A stretch of DNA of 64,000 nucleotides from Clostridia bacterium (GTDB lineage Bacteria > Bacillota > Clostridia > Oscillospirales > Acutalibacteraceae). Below are positions 8,931-18,140 of the stretch, piece by piece (within the stretch, counting starts at the first letter, position 1; each line of letters begins with the position of its first letter). The translations under genes and the position numbers were made by a program. The notes under the pieces are model-generated. The model searched no databases. It worked only from the letters and a program-made list of their open reading frames with translations, and was not told the DNA's origin. Location of the stretch: positions 124,001-188,000 of the forward strand of contig JAGAQV010000001.1 of the NCBI GenBank assembly GCA_017622555.1. Reading direction: 5' to 3'.

Positions 8931-10159
8931 TAAATATTGCCATTATGGGTCACGGCGTTGTAGGTTCGGGTGTGGCTGAAATTTTAATTAACCACAAAAA
9001 TCGCATTGAAAAACGTGTAGAAAATGAAATTAATGTTAAGCACATACTTGATTTAAGGGATTTTGACGTTGACTACAGCGATAAATTCACAAAGGATTTT
9101 AATGATATTTTAAATGATGACAGCGTTTCGGTTGTTGCCGAGGTTATGGGTGGCGTTACCCCCGCTTACGATTTTGTAAAGGCTTGTCTACAAGCCGGCA
9201 AAAGCGTTGTAACATCTAATAAAGAGCTTGTTGCCGCAAAGGGCGCCGAGCTAATAAAAATTGCAAACGAAAAGGGCGTTAGCTTTTTGTTTGAGGCCAG
9301 TGTTGGCGGCGGTATTCCCGTTTTACGTCCAATGGCCAACTGCCTTGCCGCAAATGAAATTGATGAATTTTGGGGCATTTTAAACGGAACAACAAACTAC
9401 ATTTTAAATAAAATGATAGTGGATAATATGGACTTTGACACAGCGCTTAAGCTTGCGCAGGATTTAGGCTTTGCTGAAAGAAATCCCGCAGCTGATGTTG
9501 AAGGTCACGACGCTTGCCGCAAGGTTTGCATTTTGGCGGCTTTAGGCTTTGGAAAACACGTTTATCCAGAACAGGTTAAAACCGAAGGCATTACAAGCAT
9601 TACACTTGATGACGTTGAATACGCTGACGGCTTCGGTGCAGTTATTAAGCTTATCGGCCACGCCAAAAAACAGGCCGATGGCAAAATTACAGCCTCTGTT
9701 CGTCCCACGCTTGTAAGTCGTGAACACATTTTAGCAAGTGTAAACGGCGTTTTTAACTGTGTTGTTGTTAACGGCGACCAAACCGGTGAGGTTGCATTTT
9801 ACGGCAAGGGCGCAGGTAAAGAAGCAACCGCAAGCGCCGTCGTTGCCGATATTATTGATGCTATTCGCCACGACGGTTATAAAAAGTATCTTAACTGGCA
9901 GGATGGCGAAGAAGACTATGTTGTTAAAGATTTTAACGAAATCGGTAAATATTACATTACCTTAAAGGGTGATGATTACAGCACTTTAAAGACCGAATTT
10001 GTTGCAGCGTTTAACAACTGCTTTGAAAGCTACGTTATGAACGAATTCCGTCAGGAAATTGCAATTTTAACTAAAGAAATGGCTGAAAGCGAAGTATTAG
10101 AAAAGCTTCAGTCGTTATCACACCTTAAAAACTATAAAATTTTGCACACCATGCTCTAA
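8927..10159 (+). CDS. hom: homoserine dehydrogenase
   Basis: 410 residues: an N-terminal Rossmann motif (MGHGVVGSGVAE, residues 7-18), central catalytic region with GGGIPVLRP, NGTTNYIL and the lysine-proximal AERNPAADVEGHDACRK, and a C-terminal ACT domain (about 330-405). It reduces aspartate semialdehyde to homoserine using NAD(P)H, committing carbon to threonine and methionine. It overlaps the ACT regulator by 4 bases and is followed 17 bases later by lysC. Confidence 0.96.
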   Translation: MINIAIMGHGVVGSGVAEILINHKNRIEKRVENEINVKHILDLRDFDVDYSDKFTKDFNDILNDDSVSVVAEVMGGVTPAYDFVKACLQAGKSVVTSNKELVAAKGAELIKIANEKGVSFLFEASVGGGIPVLRPMANCLAANEIDEFWGILNGTTNYILNKMIVDNMDFDTALKLAQDLGFAERNPAADVEGHDACRKVCILAALGFGKHVYPEQVKTEGITSITLDDVEYADGFGAVIKLIGHAKKQADGKITASVRPTLVSREHILASVNGVFNCVVVNGDQTGEVAFYGKGAGKEATASAVVADIIDAIRHDGYKKYLNWQDGEEDYVVKDFNEIGKYYITLKGDDYSTLKTEFVAAFNNCFESYVMNEFRQEIAILTKEMAESEVLEKLQSLSHLKNYKILHTML

Positions 10160-10175
10160 TACGGAGGTATTATAA

Positions 10176-11387
10176 ATGTCACTTATTGTTAAAAAGTTCG
10201 GCGGCTCGTCGGTTGCCAATGCCGAAAAGGTATTCAATGTTGCCAACATAATTATTGAAGATTATAAAAAAGGCAACGACGTTGTAGTTGTTGTATCCGC
10301 TCAGGGCGACACTACTGATGATTTAATCGACAAAGCGAAAGAAATTAACCCCAATGGCCCTTCAAAGCGTGAAATGGATATGCTTCTCTCAGCGGGTGAA
10401 CAAATTTCAATTTCACTTTTAGCAATGGCAATTGAAAAGCTTGGCTACCCTGCTGTTTCGCTTCTTGGCTGGCAAGCAGGCTTCCAGACTGACAGCCATT
10501 ATTCTATTGCACGTATTAAAAAGGTTGAAAGCGAACGCATTAGGGCTGAAATTGCTAAAAAACATATTGTAATTGTTGCAGGCTTTCAGGGTCTTAATAA
10601 GTATGACGACATTACAACTCTAGGCCGTGGCGGTTCTGACACAAGTGCAGTTGCAATTGCAGCTTCTATGAAGGCTGATTTATGTCAAATTTATACCGAC
10701 GTTGACGGTGTATATTCCGCCGACCCGAGAAAAGTTCCAAGCGCTGTTAAAATGGACGAAATCAGCTATGACGAAATGTTAGAGCTTGCAACCCTCGGTG
10801 CGCAGGTACTTAACAACCGTTCGGTTGAAATGGCTAAAAAATATAACGTTGAATTAGAGGTTCGTTCAAGTCTTGAACCCACAAAACGCGGTACAATTGT
10901 AAAGGAGATTACAAAAATGGAAAAAACTTTAATTAAAGGCGTTGCCAAGGATAATAATGTTGCAAGTATTTCGGTTGTAGGTCTTAAGGACTCCCCCGGT
11001 ATTGCCTTCAAAATTTTCAACAAGGTTGCTCAGTCCAAAATAAATGTTGATATTATTTTACAGTCTATTGGTCGTGACGGCACTAAGGACATTACCTTCA
11101 CCGTTCCCGAAAGCGATGCCGAAGCCGCAGTTGCCGCTGTTAATGAGCTTAACGACAGCCTTAATTTCCAAACCGTTACCTGTGACACCTCAATTACAAA
11201 AGTATCAATTGTTGGCGCAGGTATGGAATCTAACCCTGGTATTGCATCTAAAATGTTTGAGGCATTGTCTGATGCAGGCATTAACATTCATATGATTTCT
11301 ACAAGCGAAATTAAAATTTCAGTTTTAATTAACGAAAAATATGCCGATGCGGCTGTCCTTGCAGTTCACGACAAATTCTTTGCATAA
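10176..11387 (+). CDS. lysC: aspartate kinase
   Basis: 403 residues. The amino-acid kinase domain begins VKKFGGSSVA (5-14) and contains GRGGSDTSAVA and the YTDVDGVYSADPR segment. Two C-terminal ACT domains (about 262-400; DSPGIAF and SNPGIASKMF) would bind the feedback-inhibiting amino acid. It phosphorylates aspartate at the head of the lysine/threonine/methionine pathway. GGAGG precedes the ATG; a terminator follows the gene, closing the operon. Confidence 0.96.
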   Translation: MSLIVKKFGGSSVANAEKVFNVANIIIEDYKKGNDVVVVVSAQGDTTDDLIDKAKEINPNGPSKREMDMLLSAGEQISISLLAMAIEKLGYPAVSLLGWQAGFQTDSHYSIARIKKVESERIRAEIAKKHIVIVAGFQGLNKYDDITTLGRGGSDTSAVAIAASMKADLCQIYTDVDGVYSADPRKVPSAVKMDEISYDEMLELATLGAQVLNNRSVEMAKKYNVELEVRSSLEPTKRGTIVKEITKMEKTLIKGVAKDNNVASISVVGLKDSPGIAFKIFNKVAQSKINVDIILQSIGRDGTKDITFTVPESDAEAAVAAVNELNDSLNFQTVTCDTSITKVSIVGAGMESNPGIASKMFEALSDAGINIHMISTSEIKISVLINEKYADAAVLAVHDKFFA

Positions 11388-11392
11388 TAATT

Positions 11393-11421
11393 AAACGGCG
11401 TTTAATACGCCGTTTTTTATT
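11393..11421 (+). terminator. Rho-independent terminator after lysC
   Basis: Stem AAACGGCG/CGCCGTTT with a TTTAATA loop followed by a T-run. Confidence 0.85.
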
Positions 11422-11487
11422 TAGCACTTGCAAAACAAAACAATAACAAGTATAATAGTAATAATAATTTGTAAGGGAGATTTTCCT

Positions 11488-12039
11488 TTGGATAAAGATG
11501 CAGTTTCAGCAGGCGTAAATAACGCAGGCGGTCTTTTCAGCACAGCTGAGGTTAGAATTTTAATTTGTTATATTTTATCGGCCTTGGATGAGGCGGTACC
11601 CGGTCAGCTTTTGGCTGACACGCTTCATTATGAGGGTATTGCCAACTGCTTCGAGGTTAACGATTCTATTGCGCATTTGGTTAAAAACGGTCAGTTACGT
11701 CCCGTCAACGAAAATGAGGACACTTACGTAATCACCAAAAGCGGCAAATACGTTGCTGAAACCCTTAAAACCACCCTTTCCTTAACGGTAAAGCAACGTG
11801 CTTATGATGCGGCATATAAAATGCTTGCACGCTTTAAAAACGCTAAAGAAACTGATATTAAAATTTCACGCGAGGGTGACAAAACCTTTATTACCTGTTC
11901 GGCAATTGATGATGAAACCCCTTTTATGAGCGTTAAACTTTTAGCTTGTGATGAGGACCAAGCTCTTCTAATTAAGGAAAAGTTTTTAAGCGACCCTTCA
12001 AAAATTTATTCTGCAATAATTGATATGCTTACAAAATAA
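11488..12039 (+). CDS. DUF4364 family protein (winged-helix-like)
   Basis: About 183 residues from the TTG at 11488, which has AAGGGAGA upstream; an upstream ATG at 11428 is less likely because it lacks a ribosome-binding site. The N-terminal half (LICYILSALDEAVPGQLLAD ... VKNGQLRPV) resembles a winged helix, as in the clostridial DUF4364 family. Function is unknown; DNA binding is an inference. It is flanked by terminators, so it is probably monocistronic. Confidence 0.75.
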   Translation: MDKDAVSAGVNNAGGLFSTAEVRILICYILSALDEAVPGQLLADTLHYEGIANCFEVNDSIAHLVKNGQLRPVNENEDTYVITKSGKYVAETLKTTLSLTVKQRAYDAAYKMLARFKNAKETDIKISREGDKTFITCSAIDDETPFMSVKLLACDEDQALLIKEKFLSDPSKIYSAIIDMLTK

Positions 12040-12042
12040 TTT

Positions 12043-12070
12043 AAGCCCCACATAAGTGGGGCTTATTTTT
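12043..12070. terminator. bidirectional terminator between convergent genes
   Basis: AAGCCCCAC/GTGGGGCTT stem with an ATAA loop and a T-rich 3' side. It lies between the convergent DUF4364 gene and the LysM gene. Confidence 0.8.
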
Positions 12071-13602
12071 TATAATGTAGGGACTAACAGCATACTTCCA
12101 TCATTTACATATTCATCTTGAAGATTATTGATTTTTATAATTTCATCAACGCTTGCATTATAAATGCGGGCAATATCCCAAACACATTCATTGCCCGACA
12201 CAAAATAAACAGTTAAGGAACAATTGTTGTTTTTGGGCTTTATTTTTTGTTCATTAAGCTTTAAGTCGGTAACAAGCTCCATTCCCCTTTTTTCTAAAAC
12301 GGCGGCATTTAGGGCAATGTCCGCCCGTATTTCAAGCATTGTTGGAGAATTTATTGTGTATCCGCATGAAACTACGGTAATTTCAGGCTGACATTCCGAA
12401 TTTTCGCCCACATCACCTAATTGCCTAGCGTACTCAAAATCAAGCGGTTTTTCAAAAAATGTGGTTTCACCGCTTTCCAAAACCCCTACAATACACACTA
12501 AAATAACGCCCGATACGACCATTTTACCGTCTTCAAACTTAACCGTTTTGGACTGTATATCACACCACAAATCTAAAATTGAAGAAATGCTTTCATTAAG
12601 GTTTACACTTTCTTTAAAATGAAATCTTTCTTTAACATTATCGCAAACCTTGGTAAACACTACCCTGCCCTTAATGATATCAGCTTCAAATTTACGGGAA
12701 AAAGCATCGGAGATTATGGGTACGTTATCAACACAATAGGCCTGACTGCAAAGCAATAATTTTGCATTAAGCGAAAAGCTTTTACACTCCCCTGTCGAAT
12801 TGGTTTTAGGTTTAACCTCTAAAAAAGCAAGTGACGATTTGGTTTCACACTCGCAGGTGTCAGTAACGCCGGGCATATCAATAATTTGACTAAACGGAAT
12901 AAGTGTTTTTACCACTTCAGGTGTAGCAGAATTTTCAGCACAGTATGTAATTGTTACAGTAATTTCACCCTTAGTCATTACCTTGTCGCTTATAACCTTA
13001 CATTCACTGACCGACGGGTATGCATCATACCTGATAATTTTACCAATTGGCGCCGCACCGCCCGACAGCGCAATTTCTTCCTCAACAATTACATATTTTT
13101 CATTATATGCCATTGGTGAGGTTGAGGGTGCAGTTAACCGCCGCACTTCGATATTACGGTCATCAATATCAGAAATTATGCAACAGCTTTTACGACAAAA
13201 TAGCCTTAAATCAATGCTTACCGCACCATGAATGTCCACCTTACGACCGCTTACAGCCCTACAATTTATATAATCTGTCTTTGCAAAAGCAGTAAGGTTA
13301 CAGCCGCTGGTTAGGGTTTCGGTTTCTTTTACCTTGCTGAAAGGATATTGGTATTCGTACGAGCATAAATTGTTATTCACATCACAGTATAAAAGCGTAA
13401 TACAAATGCTGCCGTCAACTGTAATGCTCTTTTCACCCAAGGATTTTGAAGCGATTCTTGTAGCTGTTTTACATTTGAAAATTTTTGAAATGTCGGGGCA
13501 ATAATCGGGTAAAGTAAATTCAACGTCTATCGGCTGCTCACAGCTGTCAGACCATACATTTTCATTGGTATAAACATCGGTTTTTAAGGCTTTGTTGTCC
13601 AT
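12070..13602 (-). CDS. DUF3794 (SPOCS) and LysM spore-coat-type protein
   Basis: 510 residues: repeated DUF3794/SPOCS modules over most of the length (e.g. DVEFTLPDYCPDISKIFKC at the N-terminus, IKGRVVFTKV in the middle) and one C-terminal LysM domain (about 463-508, YFVSGNECVWDIARIYN ... LLVPTL). Such proteins are sporulation-associated and LysM attaches to spore peptidoglycan. A SigE-like promoter lies upstream, which supports expression in the mother cell. The gene is isolated, with terminators or long gaps on both sides. Confidence 0.88.
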   Translation of the reverse strand: MDNKALKTDVYTNENVWSDSCEQPIDVEFTLPDYCPDISKIFKCKTATRIASKSLGEKSITVDGSICITLLYCDVNNNLCSYEYQYPFSKVKETETLTSGCNLTAFAKTDYINCRAVSGRKVDIHGAVSIDLRLFCRKSCCIISDIDDRNIEVRRLTAPSTSPMAYNEKYVIVEEEIALSGGAAPIGKIIRYDAYPSVSECKVISDKVMTKGEITVTITYCAENSATPEVVKTLIPFSQIIDMPGVTDTCECETKSSLAFLEVKPKTNSTGECKSFSLNAKLLLCSQAYCVDNVPIISDAFSRKFEADIIKGRVVFTKVCDNVKERFHFKESVNLNESISSILDLWCDIQSKTVKFEDGKMVVSGVILVCIVGVLESGETTFFEKPLDFEYARQLGDVGENSECQPEITVVSCGYTINSPTMLEIRADIALNAAVLEKRGMELVTDLKLNEQKIKPKNNNCSLTVYFVSGNECVWDIARIYNASVDEIIKINNLQDEYVNDGSMLLVPTL

Positions 13603-13634
13603 AATATTTTCCTCTCTCTAAAACTTGTTATTAA

Positions 13635-13664
13635 ATTGTATGAAGGAAAAAATGTATATATGAC
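13635..13664 (-). promoter_or_regulatory. SigE-type sporulation promoter for the LysM gene
   Basis: On the minus strand GTCATATAT, a 13-base spacer and CATACAAT. The -10 matches the SigE consensus (CATACAAT) and the -35 matches the ATA core. It lies 33-62 bases upstream of the gene. Confidence 0.65.
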
Positions 13665-13704
13665 AAAACAAAAATTAAATTGGGGTTTATGGGGCTTAAG
13701 CCCT

Positions 13705-13818
13705 AAAGAATAAATAATAAAGAAGAAATAAGAAAAAATGTGTGCCTACGGCACGATATATAAATTTGTCGGCATAGCCGACACCGATTTTATTCTTTCT
13801 TATTTATTATTTAATCGC
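13705..13818. repeat. AT-rich imperfect inverted-repeat element with internal hairpins
   Basis: Outer arms of about 30 bases (AATAATAAAGAAGAAATAAG on the left and a similar complement ending TTATTTATTATTT on the right) enclose two tight GC hairpins, GTGCC-TAC-GGCAC and GTCGGC-ATA-GCCGAC. A third small palindrome (CGCGTCAGCG) follows. The layout resembles a REP or MITE unit. No second copy was seen in this window, so mobility is unproven. Confidence 0.4.
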
Positions 13819-13844
13819 GTCAGCGATAAACTACAATTTAAACA

Positions 13845-13872
13845 TAAAAAAAGCGGTGGTAAAACCACCGCT
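13845..13872 (-). terminator. terminator of the marR-ABC operon
   Basis: AGCGGTGGT/ACCACCGCT stem with a short A-rich loop, followed on the minus strand by at least six T. Confidence 0.85.
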
Positions 13873-13881
13873 AAATTTATT

Positions 13882-15822
13882 TTATTCAAGCTCAAATGCG
13901 CCTGTATAAAGGCTATAATATTGTCCTTTTTGCTTAATTAAATCATCGTGACTGCCACGTTCGATTATTCTGCCCTTATCAAGCACCATTATTACGTCGG
14001 AGTTTTGAACGGTTGAAAGACGATGAGCAATAACAAAAACTGTTCTGCCCTTCATAAGACTATCCATACCCTTTTGCACAATTGCTTCGGTACGGGTGTC
14101 AATGCTTGAGGTTGCTTCATCCAAAATCATAACAGGCGGGTCGGCAACAGCTGCACGTGCAATTGCAATAAGCTGACGTTGACCTTGCGAAAGGTTTGAG
14201 CCGTTATTGGTAAGCTCAGTTTCATAACCATTTGGTAAGCGGGTAATAAAATCATCCGCACCCGAAAGCTGTGCCGCCTTAATACATTCTTCATCGGTAG
14301 CATCTAAACGGCCGTAACGGATATTTTCCATAACTGTGCCAGTAAACAGGTTGGTTTCCTGTAAAACAATGCCTAAAGAACGCCTTAAATCAGACTTTTT
14401 AATTTTATTAATGTTAATGCCGTCGTAACGGATTTTACCGTCGGCAATATCATAAAAACGGTTAATAAGGTTAGTTATAGTTGTTTTGCCTGCGCCTGTA
14501 GCACCTACAAAGGCAACCTTTTGTCCCGGCTCGGCATAAACGCTGACATCGTGTAGCACTTCTTTACCCTCTTCATAACCAAAGTCAACGTTAACCATTC
14601 TAACGTCACCCTTTAGCTCGGTATAGGTTATAGTGCCATCACCGTGGGGATGCTTCCAAGCCCACATACCCGTGCGTTCATCAGTTTCAACAATACTACC
14701 GTTTTCATCCTTTTTAGCATTAACAAGTGTAACATATCCCTCGTCTGTTTCGGCAGCGGCATCCATAACCTCAAATACGCGCTCAGCACCCGCAAGACCC
14801 ATTACAATAGAGTTTATTTGCTGTGAAAGCTGATTTACGTTACCTGTAAACTGCTTTGTCATATTAAGAAAAGGAATAACAATACTAATACTAAGCGGCA
14901 AGCCCGAAAGACTTAAATTTGGAACGTCTAACAGCAACAAAAGACCGCCAACCGTTGCAATAATAACATATAAAATGTTACCAATATTCATATTAATAGG
15001 GCCAAGAATATTCGCATACGCGTGAGCGCGCTTACTGTCCTCACATAAAGCATTGTTAATTTCGTCAAACTGTGTTTGGGTTTTATCCTCGTGGCAAAAA
15101 ACTTTAACAACCTTTTGGCCGTTCATCATTTCCTGAATAAAGCCTTCTGTTTTACCAATTGCCTTTTGCTGACGCATAAAGTATTTTGCCGAACCGCCGC
15201 CAACCTTTTTGGTAACAAGGAATAAAAAGAACACACCCACAAGCACGACAAGTGTAATCCACACACTGTAGGACAGCATTATGAAAAACACAGTAATTAC
15301 AACTATACCCGCCTGCAAAATGGAAGGAATAGACTGTGAAATAAGCTGACGAAGTGTGTCAATATCGTTAGTAAAGTGGCTCATAATATCGCCATGCTTA
15401 TTAGTATCAAAGTACTTTATGGGCAAGTTTTGCATACCGCTGAAAAGGGTTTTACGCATTTTGCCAAGAAAGCCCTGTGTAATATAAGCCATTAACTGTG
15501 TTTGGGTAAATACCGCCGCTAATGATACAACGTAAAGACTTGCCAAAATAATAATTTTAGGTATAATTTCCTGCTTGGCGGCTTCCCAGTCACGACTTAT
15601 ATACCACTGTTCAATATCAGCAAGAATTTGTTGGTTGAAAATTGCAGGGGCAGTTGCAATAAATGCCGCAAAAATAATACAAGCAAGCGCTAAAGGAAAC
15701 AGCACAGGATAATACGAGAACATCATTTTAAGCACACGCTTAAAGGCCTTCATACTAAACTTTCTTTTGCCCTGCGGCATACCACCGGGGCCCTTTGGAC
15801 CTCTGTAATTAGGCGTTCTCAC
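13882..15822 (-). CDS. ABC exporter half-transporter, consensus-site subunit
   Basis: About 646 residues: six-helix type 1 exporter domain followed by an ATPase with Walker A GATGAGKTT, signature LSQGQRQL and Walker B/E ILDEATSSID. The catalytic Glu is present. A GTG start at 15822 is chosen because GGAGGTGA lies 6 bases upstream; it sits inside the end of the upstream ABC gene, which favours coupled translation. An upstream ATG at 15852 is the alternative. An insertion of about 45 residues (DERTGMWAWKHPHGDG) precedes the ATPase. Together with the next gene it forms a heterodimeric multidrug- or peptide-type exporter. Confidence 0.9.
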   Translation of the reverse strand: MRTPNYRGPKGPGGMPQGKRKFSMKAFKRVLKMMFSYYPVLFPLALACIIFAAFIATAPAIFNQQILADIEQWYISRDWEAAKQEIIPKIIILASLYVVSLAAVFTQTQLMAYITQGFLGKMRKTLFSGMQNLPIKYFDTNKHGDIMSHFTNDIDTLRQLISQSIPSILQAGIVVITVFFIMLSYSVWITLVVLVGVFFLFLVTKKVGGGSAKYFMRQQKAIGKTEGFIQEMMNGQKVVKVFCHEDKTQTQFDEINNALCEDSKRAHAYANILGPINMNIGNILYVIIATVGGLLLLLDVPNLSLSGLPLSISIVIPFLNMTKQFTGNVNQLSQQINSIVMGLAGAERVFEVMDAAAETDEGYVTLVNAKKDENGSIVETDERTGMWAWKHPHGDGTITYTELKGDVRMVNVDFGYEEGKEVLHDVSVYAEPGQKVAFVGATGAGKTTITNLINRFYDIADGKIRYDGININKIKKSDLRRSLGIVLQETNLFTGTVMENIRYGRLDATDEECIKAAQLSGADDFITRLPNGYETELTNNGSNLSQGQRQLIAIARAAVADPPVMILDEATSSIDTRTEAIVQKGMDSLMKGRTVFVIAHRLSTVQNSDVIMVLDKGRIIERGSHDDLIKQKGQYYSLYTGAFELE

Positions 15823-17557
15823 TGCTGTCACCTCCGTTTGTTTGCTGTTCATAAACCTCACGGTAAATTTCACTTGAGGTTAAAAGCTTATCGTGTGTGC
15901 CCATATCGGCAATTTTACCGTTATCCATAACGATAATTAAATCGGCATCCTGCACCGAGCCCACACGCTGAGCGATAATAATTTTTGTGGTGTCAGGAAT
16001 AAACCTTTTAAAGCCCTGACGGATAAATGCATCGGTTTTAGTATCAACCGCACTTGTCGAGTCATCCAAAATTAAAATTTTAGGCTTTTTAAGAAGTGCA
16101 CGGGCAATACAAAGACGTTGCTTTTGACCACCTGAAACATTAGTACCACCCTGTTCAATGTAGGTATCATATCCATCAGGGAAAGTTTTTATAAATTCAT
16201 CAGCTTGCGCTAATTTACAAGCCTCTATCATTTCCTCATCAGTTGCATTTTCGTTACCCCAACGAAGATTTTCCTTAATTGTGCCCGAGAAAAGCTGATT
16301 CTTTTGAAGAACCATTGCAACGCTGTCACGAAGTGTTTTTATATCATAATCCCTTACGTCAATACCGCCAACAAGCACTTCGCCTTCGGTCACGTCATAA
16401 AGTCGAGGTATGAGCTGAACTAATGACGATTTACTTGAGCCTGTACCACCGATAATACCGACTGTCATACCCGATTTAATTTCAAGGTTAATTCCTTCAA
16501 GGGCGTTGCGCTTAGCATCCTTATTATATTTAAAGCTTACATTATTAAATTTAATTGAGCCGTCCGCAACCTCATAAACGGGGTTTTCGGGATTGTGAAG
16601 GTTAGATTCCTCATTTAAAACCTCACATATACGCTTCATAGATTCAAGTGACATTGTAATCATTACATAAATCATAGAAAGCATCATAAGTGACATAAGT
16701 ATTTGCACGCCGTAGGTAAGCATAGCTGAAATTTGACCTACGTCGACCTGTGTGCCACCGCTTTTAATTACAAGCATTGAACCTAAGAAAAGTATCATAA
16801 CGGTATTAAAATACATACAAAACTGCATTATGGGGGTATTTAAAGCTACAATTCTTTCAGCCTTGGTAAAATCCTCAGTTATGCCGTCAGCCGCAGCAGC
16901 AAACTTTTGCTTTTCATATTCTTCCCTTGAAAAGCCCTTAACAACACGCATTGCACGAACGTTTTCTTCAATAGATTCGTTAAGGCGGTCATACTTTTTG
17001 AAAACACGGCGGAATGCAGGCATTGCCTTTCGCGCAATAAGCAACAGACCGAAAAGTAAAACAGGAACAACCACCACAAACGAGGTTGCAAGCGCACCGC
17101 CCATTGTATAAGCCATAATAATTGAAAAAACAAAAATCATAGGGCTTCTTATAGCGGTACGAATAATCATCATATAAGACATTTGCACGTGGGTAATATC
17201 AGTAGTAAGTCGTGTAACAAGCGAGGTGGCTGAAAACTTATCAATATTACTAAAAGAAAAGCCCTGAATTTTTTGGAACATATCACGGCGTAAATTCTTA
17301 GCGAAGCCTGTGGACGCCTTTGAACAGGTAATAGCCGCTATACCGCCACAGCAAAGTGAAACAAGCGCCATTCCTATAAGAATTAAACCCGTTTTAATAA
17401 CGGTTTCAATGGGTGCTCCCGCCTTAATGTTGTTAACAAGGTCGGCAGTAATAAACGGAATTATAACCTCAATAATAACCTCACCCATAATAAAAATTAG
17501 CGTCAAAATTGAGGGAAGCTTATATTCTCTTATTGATTTTGCTAAGGTTTTAATCAT
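15809..17557 (-). CDS. ABC exporter half-transporter, degenerate-site subunit
   Basis: 582 residues: membrane domain then ATPase with Walker A GGTGSSKSS, signature VSGGQKQRL and LILDDSTSAVD. The usual catalytic Glu after Walker B is Asp, the hallmark of one subunit in heterodimeric exporters such as LmrCD and TM287/288. The pair is thus expected to have one consensus and one degenerate ATP site. It overlaps marR upstream and the partner subunit downstream. Substrate cannot be read from the sequence. Confidence 0.92.
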   Translation of the reverse strand: MIKTLAKSIREYKLPSILTLIFIMGEVIIEVIIPFITADLVNNIKAGAPIETVIKTGLILIGMALVSLCCGGIAAITCSKASTGFAKNLRRDMFQKIQGFSFSNIDKFSATSLVTRLTTDITHVQMSYMMIIRTAIRSPMIFVFSIIMAYTMGGALATSFVVVVPVLLFGLLLIARKAMPAFRRVFKKYDRLNESIEENVRAMRVVKGFSREEYEKQKFAAAADGITEDFTKAERIVALNTPIMQFCMYFNTVMILFLGSMLVIKSGGTQVDVGQISAMLTYGVQILMSLMMLSMIYVMITMSLESMKRICEVLNEESNLHNPENPVYEVADGSIKFNNVSFKYNKDAKRNALEGINLEIKSGMTVGIIGGTGSSKSSLVQLIPRLYDVTEGEVLVGGIDVRDYDIKTLRDSVAMVLQKNQLFSGTIKENLRWGNENATDEEMIEACKLAQADEFIKTFPDGYDTYIEQGGTNVSGGQKQRLCIARALLKKPKILILDDSTSAVDTKTDAFIRQGFKRFIPDTTKIIIAQRVGSVQDADLIIVMDNGKIADMGTHDKLLTSSEIYREVYEQQTNGGDSSENA

Positions 17558-17996
17558 TTTCGTCCTCCAAATTTGCTATAAAACGGTTAACCATACTTAA
17601 AAATTGATCAATTTCTTCTTCACTTATACCCTTTCGCAGCTTTAATTCACGCCGCTTGATATCTCTCATAATTTCTTCGTGAATTTTAATTGCCTTATCG
17701 GTTAAAATTATGCGCTTTAAGCGAGCATCACCTTCAACTCTGACACGCTGAATAAAGCCGTTTTGCTCCATAGTTTTTAAAATATTACTTGCAGTTGAAC
17801 GGCGTATTGAAAAACGGTTTTCAAAATCACGCTGAAAAACCTCTTTATCACGGTTGTCATAAAAATAATTAATTGCCCAACCATTAACACCTTTAGGTAA
17901 AACAATTTTGCCCGAAGCCGAGCTTTTTTCAATATCACGCCTAATATAATTTGACAAACGGCGAATATTAAAGCCAATGTTTTTTTCGTGCTGCAT
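17550..17996 (-). CDS. MarR-family transcriptional regulator
   Basis: About 148 residues with a winged helix (FSIRRSTASNILKTMEQNGFIQRVRVEGDARLK) and dimerisation helices at both ends. ATG 17996 has GAGG 6 bases upstream; an in-frame ATG at 18008 is less well placed. It leads the operon with the two ABC genes and overlaps the first. A perfect inverted repeat just downstream of its own -10 box suggests autorepression released by a transporter substrate. Confidence 0.9.
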   Translation of the reverse strand: MQHEKNIGFNIRRLSNYIRRDIEKSSASGKIVLPKGVNGWAINYFYDNRDKEVFQRDFENRFSIRRSTASNILKTMEQNGFIQRVRVEGDARLKRIILTDKAIKIHEEIMRDIKRRELKLRKGISEEEIDQFLSMVNRFIANLEDEND

Positions 17997-18016
17997 AATA
18001 TACCTCACAAATAAAT

Positions 18017-18032
18017 TGTTAGTTACCTAACA
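18017..18032. promoter_or_regulatory. candidate MarR operator
   Basis: TGTTAGTTACCTAACA has 6-base perfect arms and overlaps the end of the -10 box and the transcription start of the marR-ABC promoter, an ideal position for repression. Confidence 0.7.
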
Positions 18033-18060
18033 TTATAATACCATACTCCCCTATTGTCAA
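18032..18060 (-). promoter_or_regulatory. SigA promoter of marR-ABC operon
   Basis: Perfect TTGACA (18055-18060) and perfect TATAAT (18032-18037) with a 17-base spacer on the minus strand. Such a strong promoter is consistent with tight control by a repressor. Confidence 0.85.
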
Positions 18061-18099
18061 CATTTATACCCTTAAAATTCATTATTTATTAACAAAAGA

Positions 18100-18124
18100 A
18101 AACGCCCTTTTAAAAAGGGCGTTT
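18100..18124 (-). terminator. terminator after the split transketolase genes
   Basis: AAACGCCCTTTT/AAAAGGGCGTTT near-perfect 12-bp stem, followed on the minus strand by TTCTTTTGTT. Confidence 0.8.
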
Positions 18125-18140
18125 CAAACTAAAAATGAAA

